The notes under the pieces were generated by a model. The model searched no databases. It was not told the origin of the DNA and was given only the letters and a program-made list of their open reading frames with translations. From Verrucomicrobiales bacterium (GTDB taxonomy: Bacteria; Verrucomicrobiota; Verrucomicrobiia; Verrucomicrobiales; DEV007), in contig JAKISY010000002.1 of NCBI GenBank assembly GCA_021648365.1, forward strand, positions 1-64,000: 64,000 nucleotides of DNA, read 5' to 3'. Shown piece by piece: positions 19,208 to 28,897 of the stretch (the stretch's first letter is position 1; every line of letters starts with the position of its first letter). The position numbers were made by a program, and so were the translations under genes.

Positions 19208-20173
19208 ATGAAAACTTGCATCTGGACGCTTGAAAAAATGGGCTATTCACTTAATATGCAGCCTTTCAGATTTCACCATTTTGCTTTTATTACCTATATG
19301 AGACCGGCGATCAATGCAGTTGTCGACCGGCAGAACGAACTTCTCGCTCAAGCGGAGAGTTTTGTTTACAAAAAGATCGAAGACGGTCCAGATCTGCACG
19401 CCCATGTCTATTATCCTAATGGGGAAAAACAGGGTGCGAATCGACCGGTGATGATGTTTTTTTACAGCAGCAGCTGGGATCAAGGGGAGATCACTCAGTT
19501 CAGCCCGCAGAGTTTGTATTTTGCCGACCGAGGAGCGATCACGATGTTGATCGAATATCGGGTGAGTTCTACGCACGGCACAGACCCGATGCAGGCGATG
19601 GCAGATGCGCGCACCGCGATTCGCTGGGTGCGTTACAACAAGGATCATTTTGGTGCGGACGAGTTTAAGGTCGTGGGAGCTGGAGGTATGGCGGGTGCGC
19701 ATTTGGTTTTGAGTGCGGCGATGATCAAAGATTTCGCCGATGATGAGACGGATGTGCAACTAAGTTGCGTGCCAGACGCGATGGTTTTGTTTAGTCCGAT
19801 CGTCGATACTTCTAAAAAAGGCTACGGACTGGATCACTTCAAAGATAACAAAGAGGCGGCTAAGGCGAGTCCGATTCGGTACATGCAGAAAAAACTACCG
19901 CCGTGCATTATTTTTCATGGCACAGCAGATCGCATGGTACCTTTTAGCGGAGTGAAAAAATTTGTTCGCAAGATGAAGTGGCGGCGCAATGTCTGTGAGT
20001 TAGTTGATTTCGAAGGTCACGATCACAGTTTTTACAACATGAATGTGGATGTGGTGGCTTATGAGGGCACCATCAGTGCTGCGGATCGCTTTCTGGTGGA
20101 GCAGGGTTTTTTGGAGGGTAATGAGGAAGACGATGGTGCTCCGAGATTGTTGTCTTGGCGTGAGAGAGGGTAG
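19208..20173 (+). CDS. alpha/beta-hydrolase fold protein lacking the catalytic serine
   Basis: The product (321 residues from the first ATG; 291 from the ATG at 19298) has the layout of BD-FAE/esterase enzymes: an early strand pair, a DARTAIRWVRYNKDHFG helix, a nucleophile-elbow region, HGTADRMVP with the acid Asp, and GHDHSFY with the His. At the elbow the expected G-x-S-x-G reads GAGGMAGAH, so Met161 replaces Ser. The oxyanion loop HGGGW is also altered to FYSSSW. The fold is kept but normal hydrolase chemistry looks impossible. No signal peptide is clear. It lies next to a sulfatase gene on the other strand. Confidence 0.8.
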   Translation: MKTCIWTLEKMGYSLNMQPFRFHHFAFITYMRPAINAVVDRQNELLAQAESFVYKKIEDGPDLHAHVYYPNGEKQGANRPVMMFFYSSSWDQGEITQFSPQSLYFADRGAITMLIEYRVSSTHGTDPMQAMADARTAIRWVRYNKDHFGADEFKVVGAGGMAGAHLVLSAAMIKDFADDETDVQLSCVPDAMVLFSPIVDTSKKGYGLDHFKDNKEAAKASPIRYMQKKLPPCIIFHGTADRMVPFSGVKKFVRKMKWRRNVCELVDFEGHDHSFYNMNVDVVAYEGTISAADRFLVEQGFLEGNEEDDGAPRLLSWRERG

Positions 20174-20200
20174 TTTTCTGCTCATTAAGGGAGTGGAAAA

Positions 20201-20227
20201 AGCGGCGTCGAGCCGCGCGCACTGCAA
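20201..20227. repeat. REP-like palindromic repeat, family A, copy 1
   Basis: AGCGGCGTCGAGCCGCGCGCACTGCAA-type unit with a short stem around TCGAGC. Related copies are at 21958-21984, 28563-28588 and 38414-38440. It lies between the hydrolase and sulfatase genes. Confidence 0.75.
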
Positions 20228-20331
20228 AGGGGGGGACGCAATGGTATTGCGTGGAGTGAGGGGGAAACACGGATTGCCAATCCATGCCACGATGGAGAAG
20301 AAGAGGTGTGTGGCAAGCTTAGTTTGAGGAT

Positions 20332-21831
20332 TTACTTTTTACCCTTGCCCTTATTCTTCTTTTTACCCTTCTTTTTCGGTGCGGGGACTTTCCATTTGGG
20401 GTCGGGGTGGTGACCCTGTTGCATGTATTGTTTGGCGCGCTTGACGATGTCAGGATGCTGATCGGCGACATCCTGACTCTCGCCGAGGTCGCTGGATAGG
20501 TCGTAGAGCTCGACTTTACCAGTCAGCATAGGTTTACGGACGGCTTTCCATTTGCCAAATAGAACGGATTGTTTGCTGCCCTGTTCGTAGAACTCCCAAT
20601 AGAGGTATGGGTGTTTCTTTTGTTGTTTTTTGTGCCCCAATAAAGTGGGAAGGAAGCTGATCGATTGAGTGTTCTTGGGGGTCTTGCTGCCGGACAATTC
20701 AGCAGCAGTTGCCATGAAGTCGCCAAAATAAGCGGGGTGTTGCGAGACTTGCCCTGCGGGAATTTTACCCGGCCACCAGGCGATGGTTGGCACGCGGGTG
20801 CCGCCTTCGTAGAGGGCGCGTTTGATTCCACGTAGTGGTCCGCTGGCTTTAAAAAACTCAGGATGATTGCCACCCTCTGCATGGGGGCCGTTGTCTGAGG
20901 TGAAAATAACGAGAGTATTCCCTGCCATTTTTTTCTGCTCTAGCAGAGTGACGATGCGACCGATGTCACGATCCATCAGGGTGATCATCGCGGCTTGCCC
21001 TTTATCGGGTTCGGGCCAGTCCTTGTCGGAGTAGATGCCGTGGTCTGGCACGTCTTGACCATTGCCGGTGCCGCGCGTGCCTTCGTTGTTGGCGTGGGGG
21101 ATGTTAAAGGCGAGGTAGAGAAAGAAAGGTTCATCGTTTTTGGCTTTGCCGATGTAGTCGAGGGCTTCTTGAGCGAATAGACCGTGGGCGTAGTCGATAC
21201 GTCCCTCGGGAGTCGCCCAGCCTGCGCCATCATCAGGCCAACCTTTTTCTTTGCGTAGAGCGGTGTAGGCAGGGTCGGTGATGTTGCGTAGTTTGACGAT
21301 TTCCGAATTGCGAATCAGGAATTCGGGGTAGTGGTTGTGAGCGTGGCGTTGGTTGAGATAACCAAAGAAATAATCGAAGCCTTGTTTGTTGGGGTGTCCC
21401 GATGAGTTCAGTTCGCCCAGCCCCCATTTGCCGATCAGGGCAGTTTTGTAACCAGCTGCTTTGAGCAGCTCGGCGACAGTGATATCTTGATCACGTAGGG
21501 TTTGCGCATTTGCGCCTTTGTGGCTGGAATTGCCGCGCACCCACGTGCGCCCAGTGTGTTGGCCGGTCATCAGCACGGATCGTGATGGGGCGCAGACGGT
21601 CGAGCCGGCGTAGAAGTTGGTGAGCTTGATGCCCTCTTGAGCCATGCGGTCGAGATTGGGGGTTTTGATTAGCTTTTGTCCAAAACAACCGATGTCACCA
21701 TAACCTAAATCATCAGCTAGTATGAAGATGATGTTGGGTTTTTTCTGCTGAGCTTCAGTGGTCCCAGCGACGAGGCACAGGGTGGCGGAGAGAAGCAACC
21801 CTGCTAGAGTTGTGAGTTTAGAAAATTTCAT
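20332..21831 (-). CDS. secreted arylsulfatase-family enzyme
   Basis: This family S1 sulfatase of about 499 residues should hydrolyse sulfate esters, probably of polysaccharides, in the periplasm or outside. A signal peptide covers about residues 1-28. Metal ligands are in the [10 protein letters not shown] segment (Asp40, Asp41), and the formylglycine site is intact: Cys80 in CAPSR followed by [14 protein letters not shown] later supplies further metal ligands. The C-terminus is a lysine-rich tail. I start at ATG 21831 because the signal peptide begins there; an upstream in-frame ATG at 21894 adds 21 unlikely residues. Activation needs an FGE or anSME enzyme, not seen as a functional gene in this window. 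Confidence 0.92.
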   Translation of the reverse strand: MKFSKLTTLAGLLLSATLCLVAGTTEAQQKKPNIIFILADDLGYGDIGCFGQKLIKTPNLDRMAQEGIKLTNFYAGSTVCAPSRSVLMTGQHTGRTWVRGNSSHKGANAQTLRDQDITVAELLKAAGYKTALIGKWGLGELNSSGHPNKQGFDYFFGYLNQRHAHNHYPEFLIRNSEIVKLRNITDPAYTALRKEKGWPDDGAGWATPEGRIDYAHGLFAQEALDYIGKAKNDEPFFLYLAFNIPHANNEGTRGTGNGQDVPDHGIYSDKDWPEPDKGQAAMITLMDRDIGRIVTLLEQKKMAGNTLVIFTSDNGPHAEGGNHPEFFKASGPLRGIKRALYEGGTRVPTIAWWPGKIPAGQVSQHPAYFGDFMATAAELSGSKTPKNTQSISFLPTLLGHKKQQKKHPYLYWEFYEQGSKQSVLFGKWKAVRKPMLTGKVELYDLSSDLGESQDVADQHPDIVKRAKQYMQQGHHPDPKWKVPAPKKKGKKKNKGKGKK

Positions 21832-21957
21832 AGTGATATAGAAGCGGAAAGATGAGATCTCTACAAGACACGCAATGACGCTATGGGCTAACAATTTGAT
21901 AAGCTCATCCCAGCCATGAATGCATGGGCGGGATGCGCCTTGTTATATTGGAGAGAA

Positions 21958-21984
21958 AGCGGCGTCGAGCCGCGCGCATTGCAA
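21958..21984. repeat. REP-like palindromic repeat, family A, copy 2
   Basis: Same unit as at 20201 with one change (GCGCATT instead of GCGCACT), placed immediately downstream of the dapL stop codon. Confidence 0.75.
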
Positions 21985-21989
21985 AAATC

Positions 21990-23228
21990 TTACTGGCTGA
22001 GGTTTTCGCTGATGCGGCGACAGACTTCTGCGACGTTTTCCTTGGTGTTGAAAGCTGAGATGCGGAAGTAACCTTCACCCGCAGCACCGAAGCCCGATCC
22101 GGGAGTCACCACTACGTTGAGCTCGTTGAGCATCTTGTCGAACATGCCCCAGGAGTCGATGCCGTCAGGGCAGGCGACCCACACGTAAGGGGAGTTGATG
22201 CCGCCAAAAACAGTCAGTCCGGCAGTCACGCAGGTCTCGCGGATAAGGTCGGCATTAGCCATGTAGTGATCGATCAGATCTTTGACCTGTTTTTTGCCTG
22301 CATCGCTGAACACCGCTTCGGCACCACGTTGGATCGGGTAGCTGGCTCCATTAAATTTGGTGCTTTGGCGTCTCGACCATAGAGGGTGGATCGCCTGATC
22401 TTCACCGTCAGCTGTTTTACCTGTCAGGCTTTTGGGGATGATGGTGTAAGCACAGCGCACTCCAGTGAAGCCGGCATTTTTTGAAAAAGAGCGGAACTCG
22501 ATGGCGCAGTCACGAGCGCCGTCGATTTCGAAAATAGAATGAGGCACGTCGTCTTCACGGATGAAGGCTTCGTAGGCGGCGTCGTAGAGGATGATGGCAT
22601 CGTTCTCTTTGGCAAAAGCAACCCAGGCGGCGAGTTGCTCCTTACTTATCGTAGTGCCGGTAGGATTGTTGGGGTAACAAAGGTAGATCAGATCAACTTT
22701 TTCTCCTTTGGGTATAGCGGGGACAAAATTATTCTCTGCAGTGCAGGGTAGGTAAAGCAGTCCCTCGTAATTGCCCGCTTCATCAGCGTCGCCCGTATTG
22801 CCTGCCATGACATTGGTATCGACGTAAACTGGGTAAACGGGATCGGTGATAACGATTTTGTTTCCAGGACCAAAGATGTCGAGGATGTTGCCGGTATCGC
22901 ATTTGGCCCCGTCGGAGATGAAGATTTCATCCGCCTCTATGTCGATGTCCTGAAATTGATTGTCAGCGATGGCTTCACGCAAAAAAGCGTAACCTTGCTC
23001 AGGTCCATAGCCGTGGAAATCTTTGCGAGTTCCCAGATCGTCGATGGCACTATGCATCGCGTCGCGGCAGGCTTCGGGTAGTGGCTCGGTCACGTCGCCG
23101 ATACCACAGCGGATGAGGTTTTTGGCGGCTTCGGGATTGGCATCGGTGAAGGCGCTGACGCGGCGACCGATTTCTGGAAAAAGGTAGCCGGCTTTGAGCT
23201 TGAGGTAGTGGTGATTGATTTGTGGCAT
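21990..23228 (-). CDS. dapL: LL-diaminopimelate aminotransferase
   Basis: The 412-residue PLP enzyme converts tetrahydrodipicolinate directly to LL-diaminopimelate, the short route to lysine and the peptidoglycan crosslinking residue. Features of the family are [13 protein letters not shown] at the start, [32 protein letters not shown] and the PLP lysine in [12 protein letters not shown] (Lys250). Length is typical for DapL (about 410). DapL occurs in plants, Chlamydiae, Verrucomicrobia and some others, which supports the taxonomic guess. The gene appears monocistronic. Confidence 0.95.
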   Translation of the reverse strand: MPQINHHYLKLKAGYLFPEIGRRVSAFTDANPEAAKNLIRCGIGDVTEPLPEACRDAMHSAIDDLGTRKDFHGYGPEQGYAFLREAIADNQFQDIDIEADEIFISDGAKCDTGNILDIFGPGNKIVITDPVYPVYVDTNVMAGNTGDADEAGNYEGLLYLPCTAENNFVPAIPKGEKVDLIYLCYPNNPTGTTISKEQLAAWVAFAKENDAIILYDAAYEAFIREDDVPHSIFEIDGARDCAIEFRSFSKNAGFTGVRCAYTIIPKSLTGKTADGEDQAIHPLWSRRQSTKFNGASYPIQRGAEAVFSDAGKKQVKDLIDHYMANADLIRETCVTAGLTVFGGINSPYVWVACPDGIDSWGMFDKMLNELNVVVTPGSGFGAAGEGYFRISAFNTKENVAEVCRRISENLSQ

Positions 23229-23416
23229 GGGAGGAAGGTTGTAGGTGTTTAGGCTGTAGGTAAATTAGGAGGGATGAAAAAAGCGCGTGGTGCGCGTCCT
23301 TATAATCAGTCGATTTTCTTATAGATCAAGTAATCGCTGCGGTAAAATCAGCAGATGATCCGAGCAACAGTAGGTGGCTGCCTGGTGTGGCTTGGAGGAT
23401 GAGGCAGCAAGCGATT

Positions 23417-24094
23417 TCAGCTGTGATTCTGCCCTTTTAAATACTGGGTTCCGCCGAGGGCAAATGAATACAGGTAGGTGGCGAAGAAGGCACTTGCGAT
23501 AAAGGGAGCAAAGCTGGGCACCCACCATGCCGCTAGCAATACGACGTTCACCAAAGCGACAGCCGTGACGCTTTTTGCCCGCCCTCGGATGAGGAAGTCG
23601 AATTTGAACGGCACTAACATCGTCACGGTGTGGAAAATAAATATCAGCCCCAGATAAAGCTTGGGATCCACCTCGTAGAATCCCGTCAATATTAGAACGA
23701 ACAGCAGGTGGCGCATGAGTTCGTTGGTCGGGGTGCCGTTTCCTGAGACTTCATCAGGATTGAGCCGACCTGTCAGGCGGATAATGATGGCAGTCGCAGC
23801 GATCATGCCCACGAGTAACATAGACCATCCATAATGAGCGCTGACTATCAGGATTAAAATTACATGGACAACGGTGTCGCAGACATTGTCGAGGTGGGCA
23901 CCTAGTAGGCTGCCAATTTTCAACTTCCTGGCGAGCACGCCATCAAGGTCGTCCATGAAATTGTTGAAAATCAGAAAGGGAATCAGATAAGCATAACCAC
24001 CGTCTAAGAACAGCAATCCTATCGGCAATACGCCGAGGATCGATGCGGTATTCGCTAGGTTGCGATAGACAAAGTTTCTCTGATCTTTCTCCAT
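23417..24094 (-). CDS. CDP-alcohol phosphatidyltransferase family protein
   Basis: The 225-residue membrane enzyme carries the complete family motif D-x2-D-G-x2-A-R-x8-G-x3-D-x3-D (DDLDGVLARK then GAHLDNVCD, about residues 48-74), with six or so membrane segments. It should transfer a phospho-alcohol from a CDP-alcohol to a second alcohol. The gene follows a cytidylyltransferase gene by 14 bp in the same direction, so the pair probably activates a small phosphorylated alcohol with CTP and then attaches it to a lipid or polyol. The substrate cannot be read from the sequence. Confidence 0.85.
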   Translation of the reverse strand: MEKDQRNFVYRNLANTASILGVLPIGLLFLDGGYAYLIPFLIFNNFMDDLDGVLARKLKIGSLLGAHLDNVCDTVVHVILILIVSAHYGWSMLLVGMIAATAIIIRLTGRLNPDEVSGNGTPTNELMRHLLFVLILTGFYEVDPKLYLGLIFIFHTVTMLVPFKFDFLIRGRAKSVTAVALVNVVLLAAWWVPSFAPFIASAFFATYLYSFALGGTQYLKGQNHS

Positions 24095-24108
24095 ATATTT
24101 AAGGTCTA

Positions 24109-25038
24109 TTACCCAGGTAATAACGCCGCCGATGCGGCGTCGCTTGTTGAGCGATGGCTGATAGAGTGGGAACTGGCGAATAGAATCTCGGCAGCGAGCA
24201 GATCCTCTGCGGTATCGATTTCATACCATAGATCAGCTTCGAAAAAGACGGCTTCGAATGAAAGGGTGCGGTCAGCGATCAACTCAGCAAATGCGATTTC
24301 GTAATAATCACCCAGTTTTTCATCGCTCACGTAGCGACTTAAGCAAGCTTCGATTTTTTCCCATGAAAGAAGGGACAAGCTATAGATATTAACGGTTTTG
24401 TACTGTGGCGCTTGATGAGATGAAGCATTGCCCATGCGAAAAGCTGTCACCTCTTGGGATGAGCTGAGTTCGACAGTGGTGCCGTTCATCCAAGGCAGCA
24501 TTTTGGAAACCGCCATCCTGTCAGGATAGATCATGTGATCCAGTAGGCTGGTATCAAAAACTAGATCGCTCTCTACCAGTAAAAAGGGCTCGCTGATTTG
24601 TTCGCGAGCTAACCACAGGGAGTAGAGATTGTTGGTGGTGCGATAGACAGGGTTGATGATATAATCAATCTGCATGTCGCCAGCATAGCGCTGAAGGGCT
24701 TGTTGGATTTGGTCGCCCAAGTGTCCGATCACCACGATCAAACGTTTGAACCCTTGACTGCGCAAATTGCCGATCAGTCGTTCCAGGATAGATACCCCAT
24801 TGATTTCAGTAAGGCATTTGGGAGCGGCGGAGGTTAGGGGCTGAAGGCGGGTTCCTGTGCCGGCTGCCAACAGCAGTGCAGTCGTTATTTTTGTACCTAG
24901 AGGAGATGATTTGGAATCAGGGGGTGATTTGCGTAGAGGGGGAAATTCTGCGGTAAAGGCTGCTTGCTGGAAGCGGGAAGATGGCTGGGCAATGTTATAT
25001 TCGCTGCGTGGGTGTTGCAGGTGCAGGTGGTCTTTCAT
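24109..25038 (-). CDS. CTP:phospho-alcohol cytidylyltransferase-like enzyme
   Basis: A nucleotidyltransferase of about 309 residues. The signature loop is LLLAAGTGTRLQPLT with the downstream Lys in APKCL, then TTNNLYSLWLA and LLVESDLVF, a pattern I associate with LicC-like phosphocholine and PntC/inositol-phosphate cytidylyltransferases, and a closing WYEIDTAEDLLAAE. I use the ATG at 25038; a longer frame to 25119 exists and the true start may even be closer to the catalytic loop, since the first 50 residues are low in conservation. It is coupled to a CDP-alcohol transferase, so it probably supplies that enzyme with its CDP-linked substrate. Confidence 0.75.
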   Translation of the reverse strand: MKDHLHLQHPRSEYNIAQPSSRFQQAAFTAEFPPLRKSPPDSKSSPLGTKITTALLLAAGTGTRLQPLTSAAPKCLTEINGVSILERLIGNLRSQGFKRLIVVIGHLGDQIQQALQRYAGDMQIDYIINPVYRTTNNLYSLWLAREQISEPFLLVESDLVFDTSLLDHMIYPDRMAVSKMLPWMNGTTVELSSSQEVTAFRMGNASSHQAPQYKTVNIYSLSLLSWEKIEACLSRYVSDEKLGDYYEIAFAELIADRTLSFEAVFFEADLWYEIDTAEDLLAAEILFASSHSISHRSTSDAASAALLPG

Positions 25039-25276
25039 AGTTGTTTGGATCCGGCGCTTGAGACTTCCGCCCGCCGGACACGGGGGGGAAACTGCCGTGA
25101 TGATCGCGGCAAAAGCCAAGGAAACGTCAGAAGTGACGGAGCCGGGACAAACGTAGGTTCTACAAAATCGTCAGGTAGCTACATTTGTGAAACAGATACA
25201 CGAATAACGAGGTGCTGGCAAGACAAAAGGTGATATCGCTGAGCCTAATCAAGGGGGCATCAGTGTAATGAGCATT

Positions 25277-25315
25277 AAAAAAGCCCTCTACGCGAGTTGC
25301 GTGGAGGGCTTTTTA
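25277..25315. terminator. bidirectional intrinsic terminator
   Basis: Perfect-looking hairpin GCCCTCTACGC / GCGTGGAGGGC with flanking A5 and T5 runs. It lies 50 bp beyond the sodA stop and serves that gene on the minus strand. Confidence 0.85.
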
Positions 25316-25365
25316 AGTAGTGATGCAATGATCACACAAGTATAATGCAATGCTGCATTATGGCA

Positions 25366-25980
25366 TTATGCAGTAGCTGCAGCGAAGCGCTCTGCGACGG
25401 CGTCCCAGTTCACGACGTTCCAGAAAGCACCGAGGTAATCGGGGCGACGGTTCTGGTAGTTGAGGTAATAAGCGTGTTCCCACACGTCGACGCCGAGAAT
25501 CGGCGAGCCAGAGCCATCCATCAAAGGATTATCTTGATTAGCGGTGGAGGAAATCACCAGCGCTCCGTCTTTCACACTGAGCCAAGCCCAGCCTGAGCCG
25601 AAGCGGGTCATGCCTGCAGTGGCGAATTGTTCTTTCATCGCGTCGAAGCTGCCGAAGGCGCTGTCGATCGCTGCGGCGAGATCACCACTAGGTGCTCCAC
25701 CAGCGTTGGGTGCCATGATCGTCCAGAAAAAGGAGTGATTCCAGTGTCCACCGCCATTGTTGCGCACCGCACCACGGATGTTTTCAGGGACAGCGTCGAG
25801 ATCTTTGACCAGGTCGCAGATGGATTTGGCTTCGAGTTCAGCATTGCCTTCGAGGGCGCCGTTGAGCTTAGCGACGTAGGCGGCGTGGTGTTTGCCATGG
25901 TGGATCTGCATCGTCTGAGTGTCGATGGTGGGTTCCAGTGCGTCGTGCGCGTAGGGGAGTTCGGGTAATGTGTGTGCCAT
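25366..25980 (-). CDS. sodA: Fe/Mn superoxide dismutase
   Basis: The 204-residue enzyme dismutates superoxide in the cytoplasm. Metal ligands are His27 (MQIHHGKHH), His82 (WNHSFFW), Asp and His in [10 protein letters not shown]. The [20 protein letters not shown] block and the GGGHWNHS motif favour manganese or cambialistic use over iron, though sequence alone does not settle it. No signal peptide is present. The gene is monocistronic with a strong terminator. Confidence 0.95.
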   Translation of the reverse strand: MAHTLPELPYAHDALEPTIDTQTMQIHHGKHHAAYVAKLNGALEGNAELEAKSICDLVKDLDAVPENIRGAVRNNGGGHWNHSFFWTIMAPNAGGAPSGDLAAAIDSAFGSFDAMKEQFATAGMTRFGSGWAWLSVKDGALVISSTANQDNPLMDGSGSPILGVDVWEHAYYLNYQNRRPDYLGAFWNVVNWDAVAERFAAATA

Positions 25981-26329
25981 GATATGGGTTGTTGTTTAGT
26001 TTGAATTGAGATTTCAGCTATCTGCTTTTTGATTTAACAATAAATCATCGAGCAGCAGGGTGGCTAGTTTAGAGCGAAAGCTGGCAAGGGGCAAATGAGA
26101 ATTAGGAATTAGGAATTAGGAATGAGAAGAGGTTGTGGAACAGCTTTTTAAGCTGTGGGGGCTAATGGTTGGGCAAGGACGGAGGGCTGGTATTTAGGGC
26201 GGGCAATGGCAGCTGGTATCTTTATGATACCAGTTTGTTAGATGAGTTTGCTTTTGTGCTTTGTGTATAGGGGAATGAAAAAAAACTAAAACTTGGCAAG
26301 GGGTTCTGGCTTGGGTAAAGTTTGGATCT
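25981..26329. repeat. repeat-bearing intergenic region before the RAYT gene
   Basis: Three tandem AATTAGG units lie at 26100-26120. At 26135-26204 is a family B repeat (GTGGAACAGCTTTTTAAGCTGTGGGGG..., palindrome around AGCTT-AAGCT). A hairpin TGGTATC/GATACCA is at about 26213-26231. A TTGGCA-N17-TAAAGT promoter-like pair (26294-26322) precedes the transposase. Confidence 0.6.
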
Positions 26330-27406
26330 ATGAGAAAAACTCGAGCTTTTTTGTTGGGTAATAGTGAAGAGGGCAATGTTTATCATGTGGTGAGTCGGGT
26401 TCATGGGAGAAATCGGTTTTTCGGGTATGAAGAGAAAGACTGGATAAAAGGCTTGATCTATAAGCAGTGCAAATTCAGTGGGGTGGATTTATTGGCATGG
26501 TGTCTGATGGATGACCATTTTCATCTAGTCGTAGAGGTGCCTGACCAAGCGAAGGCTCTTGCTGGTATGACGGTGGATGAGTTGTTGTCGCGATTGGCTG
26601 TCTTAAGCGAGGAACATACGGCTTCTGTAGTATTGGATGAAATACAAGAGTGTCGGGATCGTGGGGATACGGAGAAGTTGGCACAGATCGCTAAGCGCTT
26701 GCAGGTGCGCTTGTTTGATTTGTCCGCTTTCATGAAGGAGTTAAAATTAAAAATCACACTTTATATTAATGCCCTTAGAGGGCGGAGAGGAGTTCTGTGG
26801 CAAGGTCCGTTTAAGAGCGTTCTGATCGAACCGGGAGAGGCTTTACGAGTGATGGCGGCGTATGTTGATTTGAATCCGCTGCGGGCGGGTTTGGTGGACG
26901 AGCCAGGAGATTATAGCTGGAGTTCGTTTGGAGCAGCGGAGCGCGGGGAGAAGTTGGCGCGGCGTGGCCTTGCGAGGGCGGTGACGGGGGATTATTCTTT
27001 GCCTTGGCCTAGTGCAAGAAAGGTTTATGCCCCGCTACTATGGGGGAGAGTCAAAACCGTGGAGGGACAAAAAAGAGGTCAGGCAGGAGTTAGTCCTGAT
27101 GGGTGGGAGGTAGATGATCTTCGTGGTTATTCAAGAGATGAGATCGAGGCTGTCATGCAGCTTCCAGATGGGAATGAGAGTTTGCCGTTGCCAGCGGTAT
27201 TGAGGTGCCGGGTGCGTTATTTTACTGATGGGTCTGTATTGGGCAGCGAGGGTTTTGTGAATCGTTTTTTTGAAAGTCGGCGGGATCATTTCGGAAAAGG
27301 CCGTGTCACTGGGGCATGTAAGATGTTAGGAGCTAGATGGGGGGATTTGCGGTCGTTGCTCGATTTGAAAAAACACGCGGTGACACTGCCGCAACTGGAT
27401 GACTAA
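26330..27406 (+). CDS. REP-associated tyrosine transposase (RAYT), copy 1
   Basis: The 358-residue protein belongs to the Y1/TnpA-REP group of HUH single-strand nucleases. The opening MRKTRAFLLG, YHVVSRV strand and the HUH motif DDHFHLVVEVP (about residues 65-75) are clear; WQGPFKSVLIE and AYVDLNPLRAGLV follow as in other RAYTs. A longer C-terminal part with RCRVRYFTDG and a closing helical region is shared with the copy at 55.8 kb. RAYTs act on palindromic REP sequences scattered in the genome, and two families of such repeats occur around it. No own terminal ends are obvious, so it is probably domesticated. Confidence 0.9.
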   Translation: MRKTRAFLLGNSEEGNVYHVVSRVHGRNRFFGYEEKDWIKGLIYKQCKFSGVDLLAWCLMDDHFHLVVEVPDQAKALAGMTVDELLSRLAVLSEEHTASVVLDEIQECRDRGDTEKLAQIAKRLQVRLFDLSAFMKELKLKITLYINALRGRRGVLWQGPFKSVLIEPGEALRVMAAYVDLNPLRAGLVDEPGDYSWSSFGAAERGEKLARRGLARAVTGDYSLPWPSARKVYAPLLWGRVKTVEGQKRGQAGVSPDGWEVDDLRGYSRDEIEAVMQLPDGNESLPLPAVLRCRVRYFTDGSVLGSEGFVNRFFESRRDHFGKGRVTGACKMLGARWGDLRSLLDLKKHAVTLPQLDD

Positions 27407-27888
27407 GGACTGATGAGATTAAGGAGGAAGGATTGAGTCTCGCAAACCTCCTTCGTATGAACTTCGGCGGTCAAGAGGCGCAAAGAACGCAAAGTAAGGG
27501 GGGGGGATGAATTATGAATTATGAATGATGAGCCGAGGCGAAGACGAGACAGCTGGAGGATATTACCCGAAAGCAATTATTAATTATGAATGATGAGCCG
27601 GAATGCGTAGCGTGAAGACAGTTGGAGGAGATTGAGAAAAGCAGGAGGCTCAAGAGGGTTTATAAAAAGATGATAGAATGAATTGTAATGGCTATCTCCA
27701 GACCCCTATTGACCCCTATTCTTTTGCACCATGAAGGGCATGGAGGAAATGAAGGAGGAGTTATTCATTGCCGGCTTACCGGCAAGGGCAAAGGGTGCTG
27801 GGAACCCATGCTGGTAGCGTGGAGGGGGGCGTTTTTGACAAAGACAACGACGTTTGGACTATTTTCTACTTTATGTTAAACTCTCTTT
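27407..27888. repeat. repeat mosaic without genes
   Basis: This 480-bp stretch holds a 48-bp repeat at 27531-27578 also present at 38878-38925, a partial second copy right after it, a doubled GACCCCTATT (about 27700-27720), a CACCATGAAGGGCATGGAGG sequence similar to one at about 17.66 kb, and a CCGGCTTACCGG-type palindrome near 27.77 kb. No reading frame looks coding. Confidence 0.6.
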
Positions 27889-28143
27889 ATGAAGATACTG
27901 GTAAAATCTCATCGTGGTGGATGGACTACGAGTTCAGAGTGGGTGGAAGAGGAATACAAGAATCATCTTGCGCTCAAACATCGACAGGCAAAGCGACCGC
28001 CAGTAAAAACAAGGCTGGTGGATCTTGAAAACAGTAAGCCGTGGATGGAATCTCCCCGTAGTATTAAGGATCTTCTGTGGATCGCGCAACAAGTACAAAA
28101 GAGAGTTGACCAATATGGGCCCAAACATCGAGTCTTACTTTAG
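27889..28143 (+). CDS. small hypothetical protein
   Basis: The 84-residue product is basic, with no recognised domain; residues 50-80 form a probable amphipathic helix (SIKDLLWIAQQVQKRVDQYG). It overlaps the next frame by 29 bp, suggesting translational coupling of a two-gene unit. There is no strong ribosome binding site. It could be one half of an unrecognised toxin-antitoxin-like pair, but nothing in the sequence proves this. Confidence 0.35.
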   Translation: MKILVKSHRGGWTTSSEWVEEEYKNHLALKHRQAKRPPVKTRLVDLENSKPWMESPRSIKDLLWIAQQVQKRVDQYGPKHRVLL

Positions 28144-28516
28144 AGAGCCCAATGGGATCACTTTGGATCGTTTTCAAGATGTTTGGGAAAATGGTTCACC
28201 AATGGATGATGGTACGCGATTACCATCTGCTGTCGAGTTGTTGGCTACCAAGGAAAATACAGGGAGAGACCGTGATTCCGGAGATTGGAGTTTCCTCATT
28301 GCTAAAACGCGAAGTGAGCATGGAGGGCTTCTCGCCAGAGCAAGCACGCCGGAAGAGGCTAGCAAAATTCTTAATGCCTTTTTTGATTACGAGGTCTGTA
28401 GGCAAGGGTTGAAGAATCCGCGTTCAGAAGTTCGTGAGCTCATCCTTGCTGAATTGGCAGATCTCGTCAGGGAAGGCGATCCTTTTGCTGAAGAAATAAT
28501 TAACGATTTTAGTTAA
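28115..28516 (+). CDS. hypothetical protein, second gene of a coupled pair
   Basis: The product of about 133 residues starts at ATG 28115, which has AAGAGAG ten bases upstream; a longer frame begins at 28025 but would sit inside the first gene. It is acidic, with a C-terminal helical segment (EVRELILAELADLVREGDPFAEEIINDF). I do not recognise it. It is followed by a REP-like repeat and an AraC remnant. Confidence 0.45.
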   Translation: MGPNIESYFREPNGITLDRFQDVWENGSPMDDGTRLPSAVELLATKENTGRDRDSGDWSFLIAKTRSEHGGLLARASTPEEASKILNAFFDYEVCRQGLKNPRSEVRELILAELADLVREGDPFAEEIINDFS

Positions 28517-28562
28517 GATTATTTTATCTACCCTGCCTTTCAGAGTTTGTCATCACAGAAAA

Positions 28563-28588
28563 AGCTGCGTCGAGCCGCAGCACTCCAT
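28563..28588. repeat. REP-like palindromic repeat, family A, copy 3
   Basis: Here both stem arms differ from the other copies yet still pair: GCTGCG and CGCAGC around TCGAGC. This compensatory change indicates that the hairpin itself is maintained. Confidence 0.75.
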
Positions 28589-28624
28589 AGCAGGGTCTTG
28601 ACGACGTCATGCAACGCAGCGCTT

Positions 28625-28731
28625 TTCCACTCGCCGATACGATTTGCGATACTTGCATCGGAGTGATGCCGAGTTGTTTGCGGAACTGCAGGGTGAAGGA
28701 GCTTTGGTCGTGGAAGCCTAGCTCGATGGCG
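28625..28731 (-). pseudogene. remnant of an AraC-family regulator
   Basis: Minus-strand translation gives AIELGFHDQSSFTLQFRKQ followed by LGITPMQ, the second helix-turn-helix of AraC/XylS regulators. The N-terminal remainder is missing and replaced by repeat sequence, and the frame runs on into the REP-like unit. It is a decayed fragment. Confidence 0.75.
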
Positions 28732-28740
28732 ATTAGCGAT

Positions 28741-28897
28741 TGATGATTGTTGATTTTTGATGGGGAAGAATGTGGAACAGCTTTGTAAGCTGTGGAGGGG
28801 AATGTAGGGCGAGGGCTTCCCTTGCCTCAGGAGGATGGATTGTCGATTGTCGATTAGCGATTTTTGATGGTTGATGGGAGGAAAATGGGAGGAGCGC
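28741..28897. repeat. composite interspersed repeat, family B, copy 2
   Basis: It contains TGTCGATTAGCGATTTTTGATGG-type sequence and GTGGAACAGCTTTGTAAGCTGTGGAGGGG with the following GTAGGGCGAGGGCTTCCCTTGC-type segment. Similar units are at 26135, 35771-35915 and 37274-37395. Confidence 0.7.

Noticed and set aside
23306..23350. Tail FYRSDYLIYKKID on the minus strand, like the end of a methyltransferase
   Set aside because: Only 13 codons remain after an in-frame stop; similarity is too short to call a remnant.
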